64,000 nt of DNA from Achatina immaculata (taxonomy: Eukaryota > Mollusca > Gastropoda > Stylommatophora > Achatinidae). The stretch spans positions 10,542,959-10,606,958 of the forward strand of contig CM019703.1 in NCBI GenBank assembly GCA_009760885.1. The letters run 5' to 3'. Every line of letters starts with the position of its first letter. Position 1 is the stretch's first letter. Below the pieces are notes generated by a model, which was given only the letters and a program-made list of their open reading frames with translations, was not told where the DNA came from and ran no database searches. The translations under genes and the position numbers were made by a program. Below, piece by piece: positions 54,779 through 64,000 of the stretch.

Positions 54779-55200
54779 AATGTATAAACTAGGAAAAAGT
54801 AGGAGTAGCTTTATTACTTAACGATTACAAAGTTGTGACGTTTTGGCGTGAGCCTTAATCATACAAAAACATACAGGACAAAGAAATAGAGAGAGGAGAT
54901 AAAGTATAGATTCACATGAATGCTATTTAAAAAAAAAAAAAGAAAAAATTTGTTAAAAGAGTACTTAGCTGTAAATTGTAAGGTGTGACTTGTCCGGCGG
55001 TGTGTGTCAGGAATGGATTTAGTAGAAAGTGGAGACTGTTTAAATAGAGACCTATGATATGTGGTCGGTGGGTTGTAACTGGGGGTGGTGGATGGGGAAC
55101 CGGGGAGGGGAGAGAGAGTGATACAGTGTTGACCTAGCCAGGAGAAGTTGAAATAGATGATTGGGGAAGAGGGGCTGCAAAATAATGCTGTGAGGAGGTT
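54779..55200 (-). repeat. Pseudo-LTR, left arm
   Basis: On the minus strand it contains cctactttttcctagtttat, aacctcctcacagcattat and a hammerhead-like block at 54844-54866 in which the GAAA strand reads AAAA. Inverted relative to the right arm. Confidence 0.9.
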
Positions 55201-55258
55201 TGAAAAGTAAGAAGGGGTGGAGCTTAGTGGAGAGGTACTATAATGATTGAAAAGAATG

Positions 55259-55700
55259 TTAAGTGTAGCTGAACAGCGAGTTTAACCCATGTGGCTCCAG
55301 CGTCCCATAATTTTGAATGCAGCGATTCTCAATCGCCAGGCGGCTTGTGTCATCTGTGTGACATTGTTTGATGGCTGTTACCAGAAAATCAGATTTGCCT
55401 TTGTGGTTGGGGACATTGAAATGATTTGGGACTGGTTTCGAAGCATGCTGGACGATGTCGTACAGATGTTTTTGCATACGGTCCCCTAATCTGAGGCCAG
55501 TCTGACTAATATATGTTATCCTACATCTTTTGCAAACGATGACATATATCACATTACGGGACTTGCATGTGAATCCCTCATGAAGAGTGAGGATAGTTTT
55601 GGGAAAGGTGATTGTTTTCATTTCCCAGACTACCGGGCAGGTGACGCATCAGGGGCGGTTACATTTTCTGGTGCCAACATATGTAAGGCTCTGCTTCAAG
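55259..55700 (-). pseudogene. Penelope GIY-YIG endonuclease domain
   Basis: Minus-strand frame: a Cys-containing linker (ending near CVTCPVVWEMKTI), then FTCKSRNVIYVIVCKRC, ITYISQTGLRLGDRMQKHL, and NHFNVPNHKGKSDF, ending YGTLEPHGLNSLF. The VIY...YIS...TGLR-GDR pattern is the GIY-YIG nuclease of Penelope-like elements, which nicks the target DNA. A frameshift and a stop just upstream disconnect it from the polymerase. Confidence 0.88.
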
Positions 55701-56607
55701 TGGCTGTGGACGAGGATGTCCTTAAGGTTTGGCTCACGTTTGTATGCCAATAGGGGTGCTTCAGAGAAAATGTCTCAACTCTGTCAAATGGAGTAACAGG
55801 CTTTTTCCTGAATACTTCTTTGCGACTCACTAGTTGGATATGGTTGAGGGCTTCATGAAGGACATTTTCTGTGTTGTTGCGATGACGGAAAAATTCTAAT
55901 AACTTGTTAGACTGATCTATAAAGTCCAAATTATCCTGACATATGCAGCAAAGATGGAGGAGTTGGGAGCATGGGATGGAGTTCTTACAGGCTTCAGGAT
56001 GGGAGGAGGTGTAAAACAAATAGGTGTGGCTGTCGGTGGGCTTGTAAAATACAGAGGTGACAAGCCTGTTTGTGCCAATAGAAGTTTTATTGTCTAAAAA
56101 GTTAACAGACTTGTCAGAAATTTCATACGTGAATTTTATGTTGTTATTGAGTGAGTTGGCGAATTTAATAAATTTTTTTAGGTCTTCTTGTGGCATACTT
56201 GTGATTCCAGTGCCATCATCGATGTACCTTTTATAGAATTCTGGAAGTCTGCCAGTGTAGGTTTCCCATAATTTGACTTCCAGAAAGCCCATAAATAGAC
56301 ATGCATAACTGGGACCCATTTCATTCTCATAGCAACACCACTGATTTGCTTGAAGTATTCGCTGTTGAGTTCGAAAGAATTTAGGTTTAGTACTAACCAT
56401 GTAAGTCTGATTATGGTGTCAGTGCTAGTGGTGGGCTGAGGGTCTTTGTCAAGAAAATAGCGGAGTGCTAAAAGTCCATCCTCATGGGGGATAGAAGTGT
56501 ATAGGGAGCAGACATCAAGGAGAAAGATGTGATAGGTGTGGTGTTGAGAGAGTGTGATCGTATCAAAAGTTTTTAAGGCGTGGTTAGTATCTTCCAAAAA
56601 TGAAGGT
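55701..56607 (-). pseudogene. Penelope reverse transcriptase, central and C-terminal part
   Basis: Two overlapping frames joined by a frameshift near 56300-56320. The first has FLLDVCSLYTSIPHEDGLLA (motif A, catalytic Asp in LDV). The second has MGPSYACLFMGFLEVKLW (motif B), FYKRYIDDGTGI (motif C, catalytic YIDD), FTYEISDKSVNFLD and RLVTSVFYKPTDSHTYLFY. These are the standard Penelope motifs. The polymerase copies the element RNA into DNA at the insertion site. Confidence 0.9.
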
Positions 56608-56619
56608 AATTTGTGTACT
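56608..56619. repeat. Target-site duplication, left (RTE in Penelope)
   Basis: aatttgtgtact, identical to 56918-56929. Confidence 0.94.
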
Positions 56620-56917
56620 CTCTCTCTCTCTGAACCTTAAGTGCCCAGGGCACATGGGGCTTCCGCAAGGGTTTTCCACAAATGCCTGTCCTTCGCCTTT
56701 TTTTCTGCTCTTGCCCAGGTGAGCCCTCTATTGCTCAGCATCCTTTCTGTTGTTCTTCTCCATGTCTCTTTTGGTCTACCCTTACTTCTGCTCCCCTGTG
56801 GTGTCCATCTTAGTGCTATTTTTGGTAGTGAGTTGTCAGTCATTCGGAGCACATGTCCCAACCATTGCCAGTGTCTTTCCTCAATAATTGTTGTCAGTGG
56901 TTTCATCTGCATTTCTG
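56620..56917 (-). mobile_element. 5'-truncated RTE copy inserted in the Penelope-like element
   Basis: 298 bp closely matching 1762-2058 (only a handful of substitutions), in the same minus orientation, ending in the same (AG)n 3' tail. Its open frame encodes the last ~90 residues of the polymerase ORF (WQWLGHVLRM, GRPKETWRRT). Flanked by a perfect 12-bp duplication. This shows that RTE moved after the Penelope element was in place. Confidence 0.95.
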
Positions 56918-56929
56918 AATTTGTGTACT
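56918..56929. repeat. Target-site duplication, right (RTE in Penelope)
   Basis: aatttgtgtact, directly at the truncated 5' end of the RTE copy. Confidence 0.94.
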
Positions 56930-57405
56930 AGTGGCTGGAAAATGCTGTCCAAAAAGTCAGAAATGCGCTCAGTGGGGCATGAACACACTGATACAATGGA
57001 ACGTCCAGAGTTACCTGGTTTATGGATTTTAGGAAGAAGATAGAAGGTAGGTGTGCCTAAACAGCTGTCCTTAATGTGAAGAGAAACAGCTTGGGGTAGG
57101 AGGCCACCTTCTGTAATAAGGTTTTTAATGGTTGCTTCCACTATGTCATTATTTGAATGGGTAGTATCATTTTTCGCTGAATAGAATTTTATATTGCTGA
57201 GTTGGGACATTCCTTCCGCATTATATAAATCTTTTTTCCAAACAATGAGATTGCTAGTTTTATCTGCTGGTTTGATTACAATGTTGCTTCAATGCCAGAG
57301 TGTGGACAATGCCTTGGACTCTCCCTTATTTAGGATAAAATGTCTAAGGGTTGGTGGTCGGAGGTTAAGGATTTCATGCCACGTCGTAGCAATATACAGA
57401 TCCAC
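56930..57405 (-). pseudogene. Penelope reverse transcriptase, N-terminal part
   Basis: Minus-strand frame: IVIKPADKTSNLIVWKKDLY, MSQLSNIKFYSAK, YLLPKIHKPGNSGRSIVSVC and CPTERISDFLDSIFQPLVHK. The LPKIHKPG and SCPTE motifs are characteristic of Penelope polymerases. The reading continues across the RTE insertion at VHK. Upstream of about 57330 the frame decays and meets the inverted pseudo-LTR. Confidence 0.88.
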
Positions 57406-57413
57406 AGCTTGGG

Positions 57414-57841
57414 AACCTCCTCACAGCATCACTTTGCAACCCCTCTTCCCCCAGTCATCTATTTCAACTTCTCCTGGCTAGGTCAACATTGTATCACTCT
57501 CTCTCCCCTCCCCGGTTCCCCATCCACCACTCCCAGTTACAACCCACCAACCACATATCACAGGTCTCTATTTAAACAGTCTCCACTTTCTACTAAATCC
57601 ATTCCTGACACACACCGCCGGACAAGTCACACCTTACAATTTACAGCTAAGTACTCTTTTAACAAATTTTTTCTTTTTTTTTTTTTTTTTTAAATAGTAT
57701 TCATGTGAATCTATACTTTATCTCCTCTCTCTATTTCTTTGTCCTATATGATTTTGTATGATTAAGGCTCACGCCGAAACATCACAACTTTGTAATCATT
57801 AAGTAATAAAGCTGCTCCTACTTTTTCCTATTTTATACATT
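57414..57841 (+). repeat. Pseudo-LTR, right (inverted) arm
   Basis: Reverse complement of 54779-55200. Contains atgattaaggctcacgccga plus aac at 57758-57780: a GGC-TCAC-GCC stem followed by GAAAC, a hammerhead-like arrangement in which the CUGAUGA strand is replaced by ATGATTA. Confidence 0.9.
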
Positions 57842-57890
57842 TTGGTATCACAGCTTTACTGTAGTGCTTCGTGTATAGTTATATACTTAT

Positions 57891-58100
57891 ACACTAATTA
57901 TTATGTATTAATGAGACTATGAGGCAGAGTTGTGGCTTATTTTTTTTTGTTTTTGTTTTTGAGGCTTTTTTTTTTTTTTTTATAGACCCAGGTCAGGTAG
58001 GGGATAAAGGGCTCCTGGCAGTCTGATTTTGCCAGGCAAGGCTCCCATGCAGGCTCCACCCTAAGTGGAGACTAAAACATGAAGCAGAAACTCATTTTTT
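57891..58100. other. No recognised gene
   Basis: T-rich tracts (57941-57980) and ordinary sequence. Confidence 0.45.
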
Positions 58101-58199
58101 AAAATAAATTTCAGAGCCAGTTTTTCATTGTGGACTAAACTTAAGGGTCATGTACTCTTTGTAGCATATTTTTGTATATGAGTTTATTCCAGATTGTGA
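58101..58199. repeat. 100-bp dispersed duplication, copy 1
   Basis: aaataaatttcagagcc-gt, ggtcatgtactctttgtagc and atttattccagattgtga recur at 60706-60806 in the same orientation with about ten differences. Confidence 0.88.
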
Positions 58200-58989
58200 G
58201 TCATAATTTTCCATATGAATACTGAGCCACTTTGGATGTGATCATATAAAATGTCAGTATTACAGATTTTCAGATCAGAAATTCCAAGTAACCAATGATA
58301 ATCTATAATTGACTTTAATCAATATTTTGCTGGTCTCTGTGACTTTAGTGAGCGTTATTTATATTTCGTTAATGTTGTTATATTGTGAAGCAATATTCAT
58401 AACTGGCATTTATTCATTAAAAGCGCATTTAATTGCTTGTAGTGATTTCCTTTACTTTTTCATGAAGAAAAGACAGTAAATATTTAAAATAATTTTTTGT
58501 GCAAAGTTTATCTTTTGTTAATAAAAATGTTTTAACCAGTCAGTATACAGTGCAACGGTTGATGTAATAACTCTTTATTATATTCCAATCCAACTTTCCC
58601 AAACATGAAACTTAATTTATATTTACTGTTCTTTCCCATGTACAGAGATGCAGGTTGCGAGTTAAATGATTCTCTCATTACTTTTTGTATTATCTTTTGC
58701 TATGAATATTTTGCTCCATTTACTTAATTATTATTACAAGGTCACTTGTACAGGTGTACTTTTTTGTTGTTAAATACAATCACATTCTGAAGGCATTTTG
58801 TGAGCTTTGAATAAGCAGTGTGTATATGAGCAAGCATGTGTAACAATGATACACTGTTTATGTTTTTTATTTGTGCTACACTGCTGATATTTCTGTTCGT
58901 AATATAATCTCTTGATGTGTCTGTTTATGCATGTCAGTAAAAAGAAATAATGTGAGAATTCTTATTGACTGTATTTCTTTAATGTGATG
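58200..58989. other. AT-rich flank, nothing recognised
   Basis: Several AATAAA-like strings (for example near 58518) could be poly(A) signals for M6 but none can be assigned. Confidence 0.4.
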
Positions 58990-59300
58990 TTACAGAAGGC
59001 TTGGAAGATGTTATAATAAGGACAAGTGGAGCAATGAAAGTATCTTAGAAGAACTGGATGTAAATAAAAGTTGGCTCCTCATCTCTACACAGAAAAGAGA
59101 GCTGTCCTTCTTTGGCTGTGTTCAGTGGCAGACTGCCCTGGAGAGACTAACAGCACAGGATATGGTTCCTGGAAAACAAGGGAGAGAGTGCACAAGGAGA
59201 TGAGAGTAGGACATCACTGACATATACAGCAACACTCTCACAGCATCACATTCACATAATCAGGAATCCTGGCTCAGCATTGACACATCTTTAGATAACC
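58990..59300 (+). pseudogene. LINE reverse-transcriptase C-terminal remnant
   Basis: Frame: KDKWSNESILEELDVNKSWL, LISTQKRELSFFGCVQWQTA, LERLTAQDMVPGKQGRECTR and DITDIYSNTL. The layout matches LINE thumb and tail (LEEL---W-L, FFGHV, LERL, GKRGRG) with a few stops near the end. Confidence 0.78.
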
Positions 59301-59489
59301 AGTCAAGAGAAGAGTGCTTGATAGTGGAGATACCACTTGAATGTCTGATTTCTTGATTTGGTTTATAGTGTCAAACACCATCCCAAATCTGAAAGCTTCT
59401 GTTCTTGTTGGCTGATTTATTTTATGCTGCGTGGTTTCCATTGCATTTTCTCCGTAAAGTTAAAAAGTTGTAGCCCTTTTATGCCATGG

Positions 59490-59705
59490 TGGCATCTACG
59501 AGATACAGTGTTTTTTTGCATCCATATTTTCCTTCACATGTCACCAGAGTGTGATGTGGTCGGCATCATGCCAGGCTGTCTTCCCTTAGCCAGCTCCAGA
59601 AGAAACCAGGTACCAGTTTCTGTAGCAGGCTGACTAGAGTACCTCCAGTCAGACTTGAACCGTCAGCCATCACCAGTAGAGACTAGTGCACTAATCATGT
59701 TGTCA
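59490..59705 (-). repeat. tRNA-derived SINE, copy 2
   Basis: Minus strand: attagtgcactagtctctac, tgacggttcaagtctgactg (B-box-like GGTTCAAGTC), cagaaactggtacctggttt and catgatgccgaccacatcac. Shares its body with copies at 19870 and 59770. Confidence 0.72.
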
Positions 59706-59769
59706 CTCACATGTTCTTTCTTCCATATTATTTCTGCAAGGTAACGGTAAAATTCTTGTTTTCATGTCA

Positions 59770-60005
59770 TTAAGACATATTGGGGAATACGGTATTAGGC
59801 CCATATTTTCCACGACCTTCGGCACATGAAAGTGTGATGTGGTCAGTATCACGCCCTGGCCGCTTTACCTTCCCAGATTTCTCTGTACACATTTTTAGAG
59901 GCCGGGTGAACCCCGGGGCTTTTTTGGTGTACATCAGAAAAAAATCCCGCTGCTGGGACTGAACCTGGTACCACTGGATTAGTAAACCGAGCATTTCCAC
60001 AAGAT
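59770..60005 (-). repeat. tRNA-derived SINE, copy 3
   Basis: Minus strand: aatgctcggtttactaatcc (A-box-like), gtaccaggttcagtcccagc (B-box-like), ggtaaagcggccagggcgtg and cgtgatactgaccacatcac. Tandem to copy 2 in the same orientation. Confidence 0.75.
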
Positions 60006-60705
60006 ATACTGAGATATCATTGCAGTTTTTCTCTTTCTCTCATATTATTTCTGTACTTAAATAAGTGCGTGGTTTTCATTCCATTTCTGTTGTTACACGT
60101 TCAGATAATTTTCATCATGTTTCTTCCAAATATGTGGGTTTTTTTTTCTGTTTATTCAGGTAATCAACCTGGTTTTCATTATTTTTCTCAAACATCACTG
60201 ATGCTTTTGTCAAGTAAACAGACACGTCATATGTGTAATTTGTATTCTGTTATGATATTTTAAATGTCTGAAGCACAGATACTCATTCAACTAAAAAATG
60301 TGTTACATTAGCTATGACTGATTTTACCACCATTATCTTACATAAATAAGTTCTAAATCAAATTTAACGAACGGAAACAGCTGAGACTGGAGAAGCATGA
60401 ATATAATTACTTACAGGCACAGCAGCTGATGATGATGAGACTGGAAGCAGGTGAGCATAATAGCACAACTTTGGAGCCAGTGAGTGAATGTTGCAGTGAA
60501 GATATACATTCCATGTGAATTCAAGAGGACAGGTGATTATCTGTCAATACAAAACTTTGCAAGAACTGCTGAGAATTTTTTGGTTATTTCCAGGAACAAA
60601 ACTTGATGAGAAAACAAGGGAAAAAAAAAAAATATATATATATATTTGGAAACTGAGAACTGGAAAGAAAAAGTCATTTTTGTTTTGAAAAAAAAGACAT
60701 TTTAT
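60006..60705. other. No recognised gene
   Basis: AT-rich with A/T tracts near 60620-60650. Confidence 0.45.
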
Positions 60706-60806
60706 TTAAAATAAATTTCAGAGCCTGTCACTCATTGTGGATTAAACTTTAAGGTCATGTACTCTTTGTAGCATATTTTGTATATGAATTTATTCCAGAT
60801 TGTGAA
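60706..60806. repeat. 100-bp dispersed duplication, copy 2
   Basis: Second copy of 58101-58199, ending 21 bases before the G23 tract. Confidence 0.88.
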
Positions 60807-60827
60807 AATATTATGAATTAATAGCAC

Positions 60828-60850
60828 GGGGGGGGGGGGGGGGGGGGGGG
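60828..60850. repeat. G23 homopolymer
   Basis: Twenty-three uninterrupted G, the longest of the poly-G/C tracts in the window. Confidence 0.97.
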
Positions 60851-61720
60851 AAATGACACAGTTTCCTTGGTGATCTCCCTTCCTTGTTGTGCTGCATGAA
60901 ATAGCTGTATTACTGCAGTCTGGCCATGGGAGAGGGATTAATGTAGTTCTCATAGCCGTTTCAGCAACCGACTTCTTCAGTAATAGAAAAGTACATGGTT
61001 TTGTACATTTGTATTATTTTTGTACCTAATTAAACTACATGGTTATATTAATTCTGTTTGCATTTCATTTATTTCAAAACTGATACACAGAAAAGAGCAT
61101 TTACATTTTCTAAACACAAAATTGGCTTAAAATTAGGGTAAATATTGGAGTGATAGTTCCATGTGATCTCTGTGCTATGTCATGTGATTTGCCTTCGGTT
61201 CTTTGCTGAATTTTTTTCAATCTTACCTCAGTTGAATTGGTTATTGTATTTGAATGATCTTATAATAAATTTTACACAGAATTTCAGTTTTTCATTATTC
61301 TGATCTTTTGTTGTGTGTTTATGTTTTTTTTTTAAAATGAATGTAACTTTCCCAGAGAATTTGTTTTTGTTTAGAATTATTTACCTTATAAATTGATGAT
61401 GTTGTATCATCTCTCAGAAATGCAAAGGTTGAGTTAACTGCAGTTGATACTCTCGATCTTGAGCTATAAGCTTATAGTTGGATGAAAAGTATGTGAGATT
61501 TTCTCAGAATATTAAAATGGACAATGACCAGTGAAAATATGCCACAGACGAGTTGAAGTGACATAACAACCTGCTTTCTGGGGCATTGGAGGAAGGTAGG
61601 TTATTATCCTAACCAGCTTTCATTCTCAGGTTCTGCCCATGGTAATCGCTGTTGTTCAAGGACAACCATCTTTGATGCATGAAAGCTACAAAATAAACCA
61701 AGAAGAGAACAGCCGTATTA
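60851..61720. other. No recognised gene
   Basis: AT-rich. Nothing supportable. Confidence 0.45.
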
Positions 61721-62027
61721 CAGTTCAGGATCCTAAGTCATGGACAAGAAGACTGAAGTGACTGAGGCATGTTACAGGAAGTTACGGAGTTCAGTATCCT
61801 AAGTCATAGTAGAAGACTGAAATGATTGAGGCATGTTACAGGAAGTTACAGTTTAGGATCCTAAGTCAAAAGTAAAAGACCGAAATGAGTGAGGCACGTT
61901 AAAAGAAGTTACAGTTCAGGGTCCTAAGTCATCAGTAGAAGACTAAAATGACTGGGGCATGTTACAGGAAGTTACGGTTCAAGATCCTAAGTCATCAACA
62001 GAAGATTGAAGTGACTTAGGCATATTG
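61721..62027. repeat. ~62-66-bp minisatellite, five copies
   Basis: Units containing ttcaggatcctaagtcat, agaagactgaa-tgactgag and gcatgttacaggaagttac, each with a few substitutions and small indels. Confidence 0.9.
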
Positions 62028-62119
62028 CAAAAAAAAAACAAAACCCCTGTGCAGGCAAAAAAATACTGTACACTTTTGTCCTACTGGTCCCATCGATTGT
62101 GCAACATACGCAAAATGCT

Positions 62120-62310
62120 GTTTATGCCCAACTTTCTTACTAGGAGGAGATAAAAAGCTAAGTCTGTATTTTTCATGTTTTTATCATGTTTTTTTTTATG
62201 TGATCTTTGAATAAGGCTTTTGCTGGAATATTGGATTGTTGTGTATTTTTCATTTGCATGCACTCATCTTGCCTTCTGCCATTCTTGTTTCTGCCCACTT
62301 TTCTCACTCC
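62120..62310 (+). repeat. Terminal-repeat-like element copy
   Basis: tatttttcatgtttttatca, tttgaataaggcttttgctg, gaatattggattgttgtg and cattcttgtttctgcccact match the family at 15290-15790 and 36705-36890. Confidence 0.6.
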
Positions 62311-62419
62311 ATACACCTCGATCTATTTTTATCAGCCCTAACCTGTTCTCAGTCCCTTATGTCAAAACATTGTTTTTACCAACATATGAACAAAGCCTGA
62401 ACTTTACGAAGTTGTCTCG

Positions 62420-62715
62420 TCTCTTATACCTTTCGGTGTTGAGGGGACAGATATGTGTCTTGATAGGGCTCTGTGATCTGCTTCATATAATGAAGTATTT
62501 ATTAATTAATTTTCTCTCTCCATCTCTTGCGTGGGCAGCCTCTTCCTGTTACCTACAAATCTCAGTGTGAATGTTTTCGGTGCTATACTGTCTGGTGGTA
62601 GACGTGTAACATGGCCATACCATTTGATTTGCTGTTTCTGGATATAGTGTAATACTGGTGTTATTCCAAGCTTTGCCCTGATGGTGTCATTTCTTATTTG
62701 GTCTCTTCCTGTCAC
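62420..62715 (-). pseudogene. LINE 3' remnant (empty-site paralog of 31727-32220)
   Basis: Minus-strand frame: MTGRDQIRNDTIRAKLGITP, VLHYIQKQQIKWYGHVTRLP and PDSIAPKTFTLRF, the RTE-type tail with a GHVTR motif. It contains tactgtctggtggta uninterrupted at 62586-62600, whereas the paralog at 31928 has a 151-bp insertion there. Confidence 0.8.
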
Positions 62716-63875
62716 ATTTAGTATTCTCTTTAAGCATCACATTTCCTTTATGAAATACGAAAAGCTAAATTATGCAATGGTTCTTTTTGGATAGCTTCTC
62801 CTCGGAGAAATTAAAAGTGAGACTTAGTAACCAGTTTATGTCCCTTGTACACACAGACCAACCCCCACACCCACATTTGTACTGAGTGCCTAACGGGACT
62901 CTCGCTCCTAATCCGCGACCGACCCAACAAGTCGGAGGTGGATCTCTTTACTACTAATAGAAAACACAGGAACTGCTCAGTTAATGAGGAAAAGATCACG
63001 GAGAGTGGACCATGCAACACAAGGTGTGACAAATTTCACAGTCTTTTTTTCCTTCGCCACAATCGTGTCTAGCAAATAAATTAGGAATTCTCCTCCCTGC
63101 GTTGCAGAGGAGTTCGTTTTAGAAAGGAGTAAATTTTGGTCATTCAAGGGACAGTACTGCCGCTGGAAAATGGCGACCATCGCGGTCAGACCTCGGAAGA
63201 GCAGAAGATGTCAGTTGAAAAAAAAAAAACGGAATATTAGTAGTTTATATATATAATTTCTAGGCATGTCTAGGTTTTGTTTGGAATTCCCCTTTAAGCG
63301 CTTGCTATTGCTTTCATGTGATGAGGCTAAGCAATTTTACGTTTTGTGGAAAACGCGAGTACACCGTTAAAAATAATTTACCGCTTGGAAGGGATAATAG
63401 GGTAAGGTTGGGGATCTGCTACAGCAGGGTTGGCTTGTGGTGGTCATGAAAGTGCAGTTTTGCTTTTATTTTCACATGATTATTTAAACAAAATGAAACA
63501 GTATGATATGGTATGTTTAGGACATTACATAATCCATTTTTTTAAAAAAAGGGGCGCTAAGATTGGAAGAGTTCGTATAAGCACTTAGAAGCCGTGATTA
63601 TTATACATAAACCATTAGAGTGACCAGTGAAAAAAAAAGTTGGAGGTGATAAGCAGACTTAAGTCCGTCAATGACAGAAGCCATAGCAGTCAACAGAAAA
63701 CAAAATATATTAAATCTAAGAACTAGTCATTTTTAAACCAGTACTCACACCTTACATTGGTTAGAGGAACTGGGGGCAGAGAAGATATAGGAATGTCCTG
63801 ACTGTGGTGACGCAGTGTCCTGTGATCAGGCAATCATTTTGAATAACAGAACCACTTTTATTGTCTCTTATTCTT
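62716..63875. other. Mostly unrecognised; CpG-richer patch at 62880-63190
   Basis: Around 62880-63190 the sequence is less AT-rich and ends with an ATG in good context (63171, MATIAVRPRKSRRC). It could be a first exon of another gene, but there is no recognisable domain and no supported splice partner. Confidence 0.2.
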
Positions 63876-64000
63876 CTGTCTCACTGGAGCTGCAAACTGA
63901 TATTCTTTGCAGTGGAGATGTTGAGGCACAGTATCGTGTCAGCTTGGGAGTGAGTCATGGCCACTATTTTTTTTTAGTCTGTGAGTTGAGCTGAAAGGCA
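63876..64000 (+). repeat. SINE-like repeat, copy 8 (cut by window edge)
   Basis: tctcactggagctgcaaact, gagatgttgaggcacagtat and ttgggagtgagtcatggcca match the start of the 300-bp family; the rest lies beyond the window. Confidence 0.75.

Larger units (their letters stand above)
54779..57841 (-). mobile_element. Penelope-like element with inverted pseudo-LTRs
   Basis: Two arms, 54779-55200 and 57414-57841, are reverse complements of each other over about 425 bp with few differences. Between them, minus-strand frames encode a Penelope-type reverse transcriptase and a C-terminal GIY-YIG endonuclease. The element is 5'-truncated at about 57400 and joined to the inverted arm, an arrangement known for Penelope insertions. 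It is further interrupted by an RTE fragment (56620-56917). Several frameshifts inactivate it. The sequence just outside (57842-57890, atcacagctttactgtagtg) also follows the related fragments near 34185 and 34785. Confidence 0.9.

Noticed and set aside
55289..55796. + strand frames over the Penelope region
   Set aside because: Antisense shadows of the GIY-YIG and reverse transcriptase frames.
63171..63238. Possible first exon starting MATIAVRPRKSRR
   Set aside because: Good start context and locally higher CpG, but no homology, no clear donor and an A-run immediately after; not enough for a gene call.

Overview
This is a stretch of an animal nuclear genome. It is AT-rich, has GT-AG introns, and most of its length is repeats and decayed transposable elements. 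It has no bacterial-style gene layout. The only host gene I can support is on the + strand: the last six constitutive coding exons, plus one candidate optional microexon, of a PLP/DM20/M6-family tetraspan proteolipid (neuronal membrane glycoprotein M6 type), running from 35486 to 51687. The protein sequence and the mix of elements (RTE-like and I/Nimb-like LINEs, a GIY-YIG Penelope-like element, tRNA-derived SINEs) suggest a lophotrochozoan, probably a mollusc. That placement is an inference, not a reading.

Layout. 1-5000: a SINE-like repeat, a LINE 3' remnant and a near-complete RTE-like retrotransposon on the minus strand (1761-4955). 5000-35000: no convincing host gene. It holds 5'-truncated LINE tails, SINE-like repeats, hAT-like fragments, a mariner/Tc-like transposase remnant, a GC-rich tandem region with LTR-like features (23.6-24.6 kb), many minisatellites and many poly-G/C tracts. 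At 31943-32093 a near-perfect 114-bp palindrome lies in an insertion with a 15-bp target-site duplication, and a paralogous LINE copy at 62.6 kb shows the empty site.

35486-51687: the M6-type gene. All observed exon junctions agree in phase. Its introns carry a 35-bp minisatellite, a small hAT-like MITE, SINE-like repeats, two copies of a ~700-bp terminal-inverted-repeat element, and a nested pair: a mariner (46145-51357) split by an I/Nimb-like LINE (46815-50732), with a perfect 12-bp target duplication.

51688-64000: 3' flank of M6, then a Penelope-like element (54779-57841) with inverted pseudo-LTRs of about 425 bp. It is itself interrupted by a 298-bp RTE 3' end, again with a perfect 12-bp duplication. 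Further on are LINE tails, tRNA-SINE copies, a 66-bp minisatellite and a SINE-like repeat cut by the window edge.

The first coding exon of M6 (probably only a few residues) was not identified. No rRNA gene, intact tRNA gene or CRISPR array was seen.
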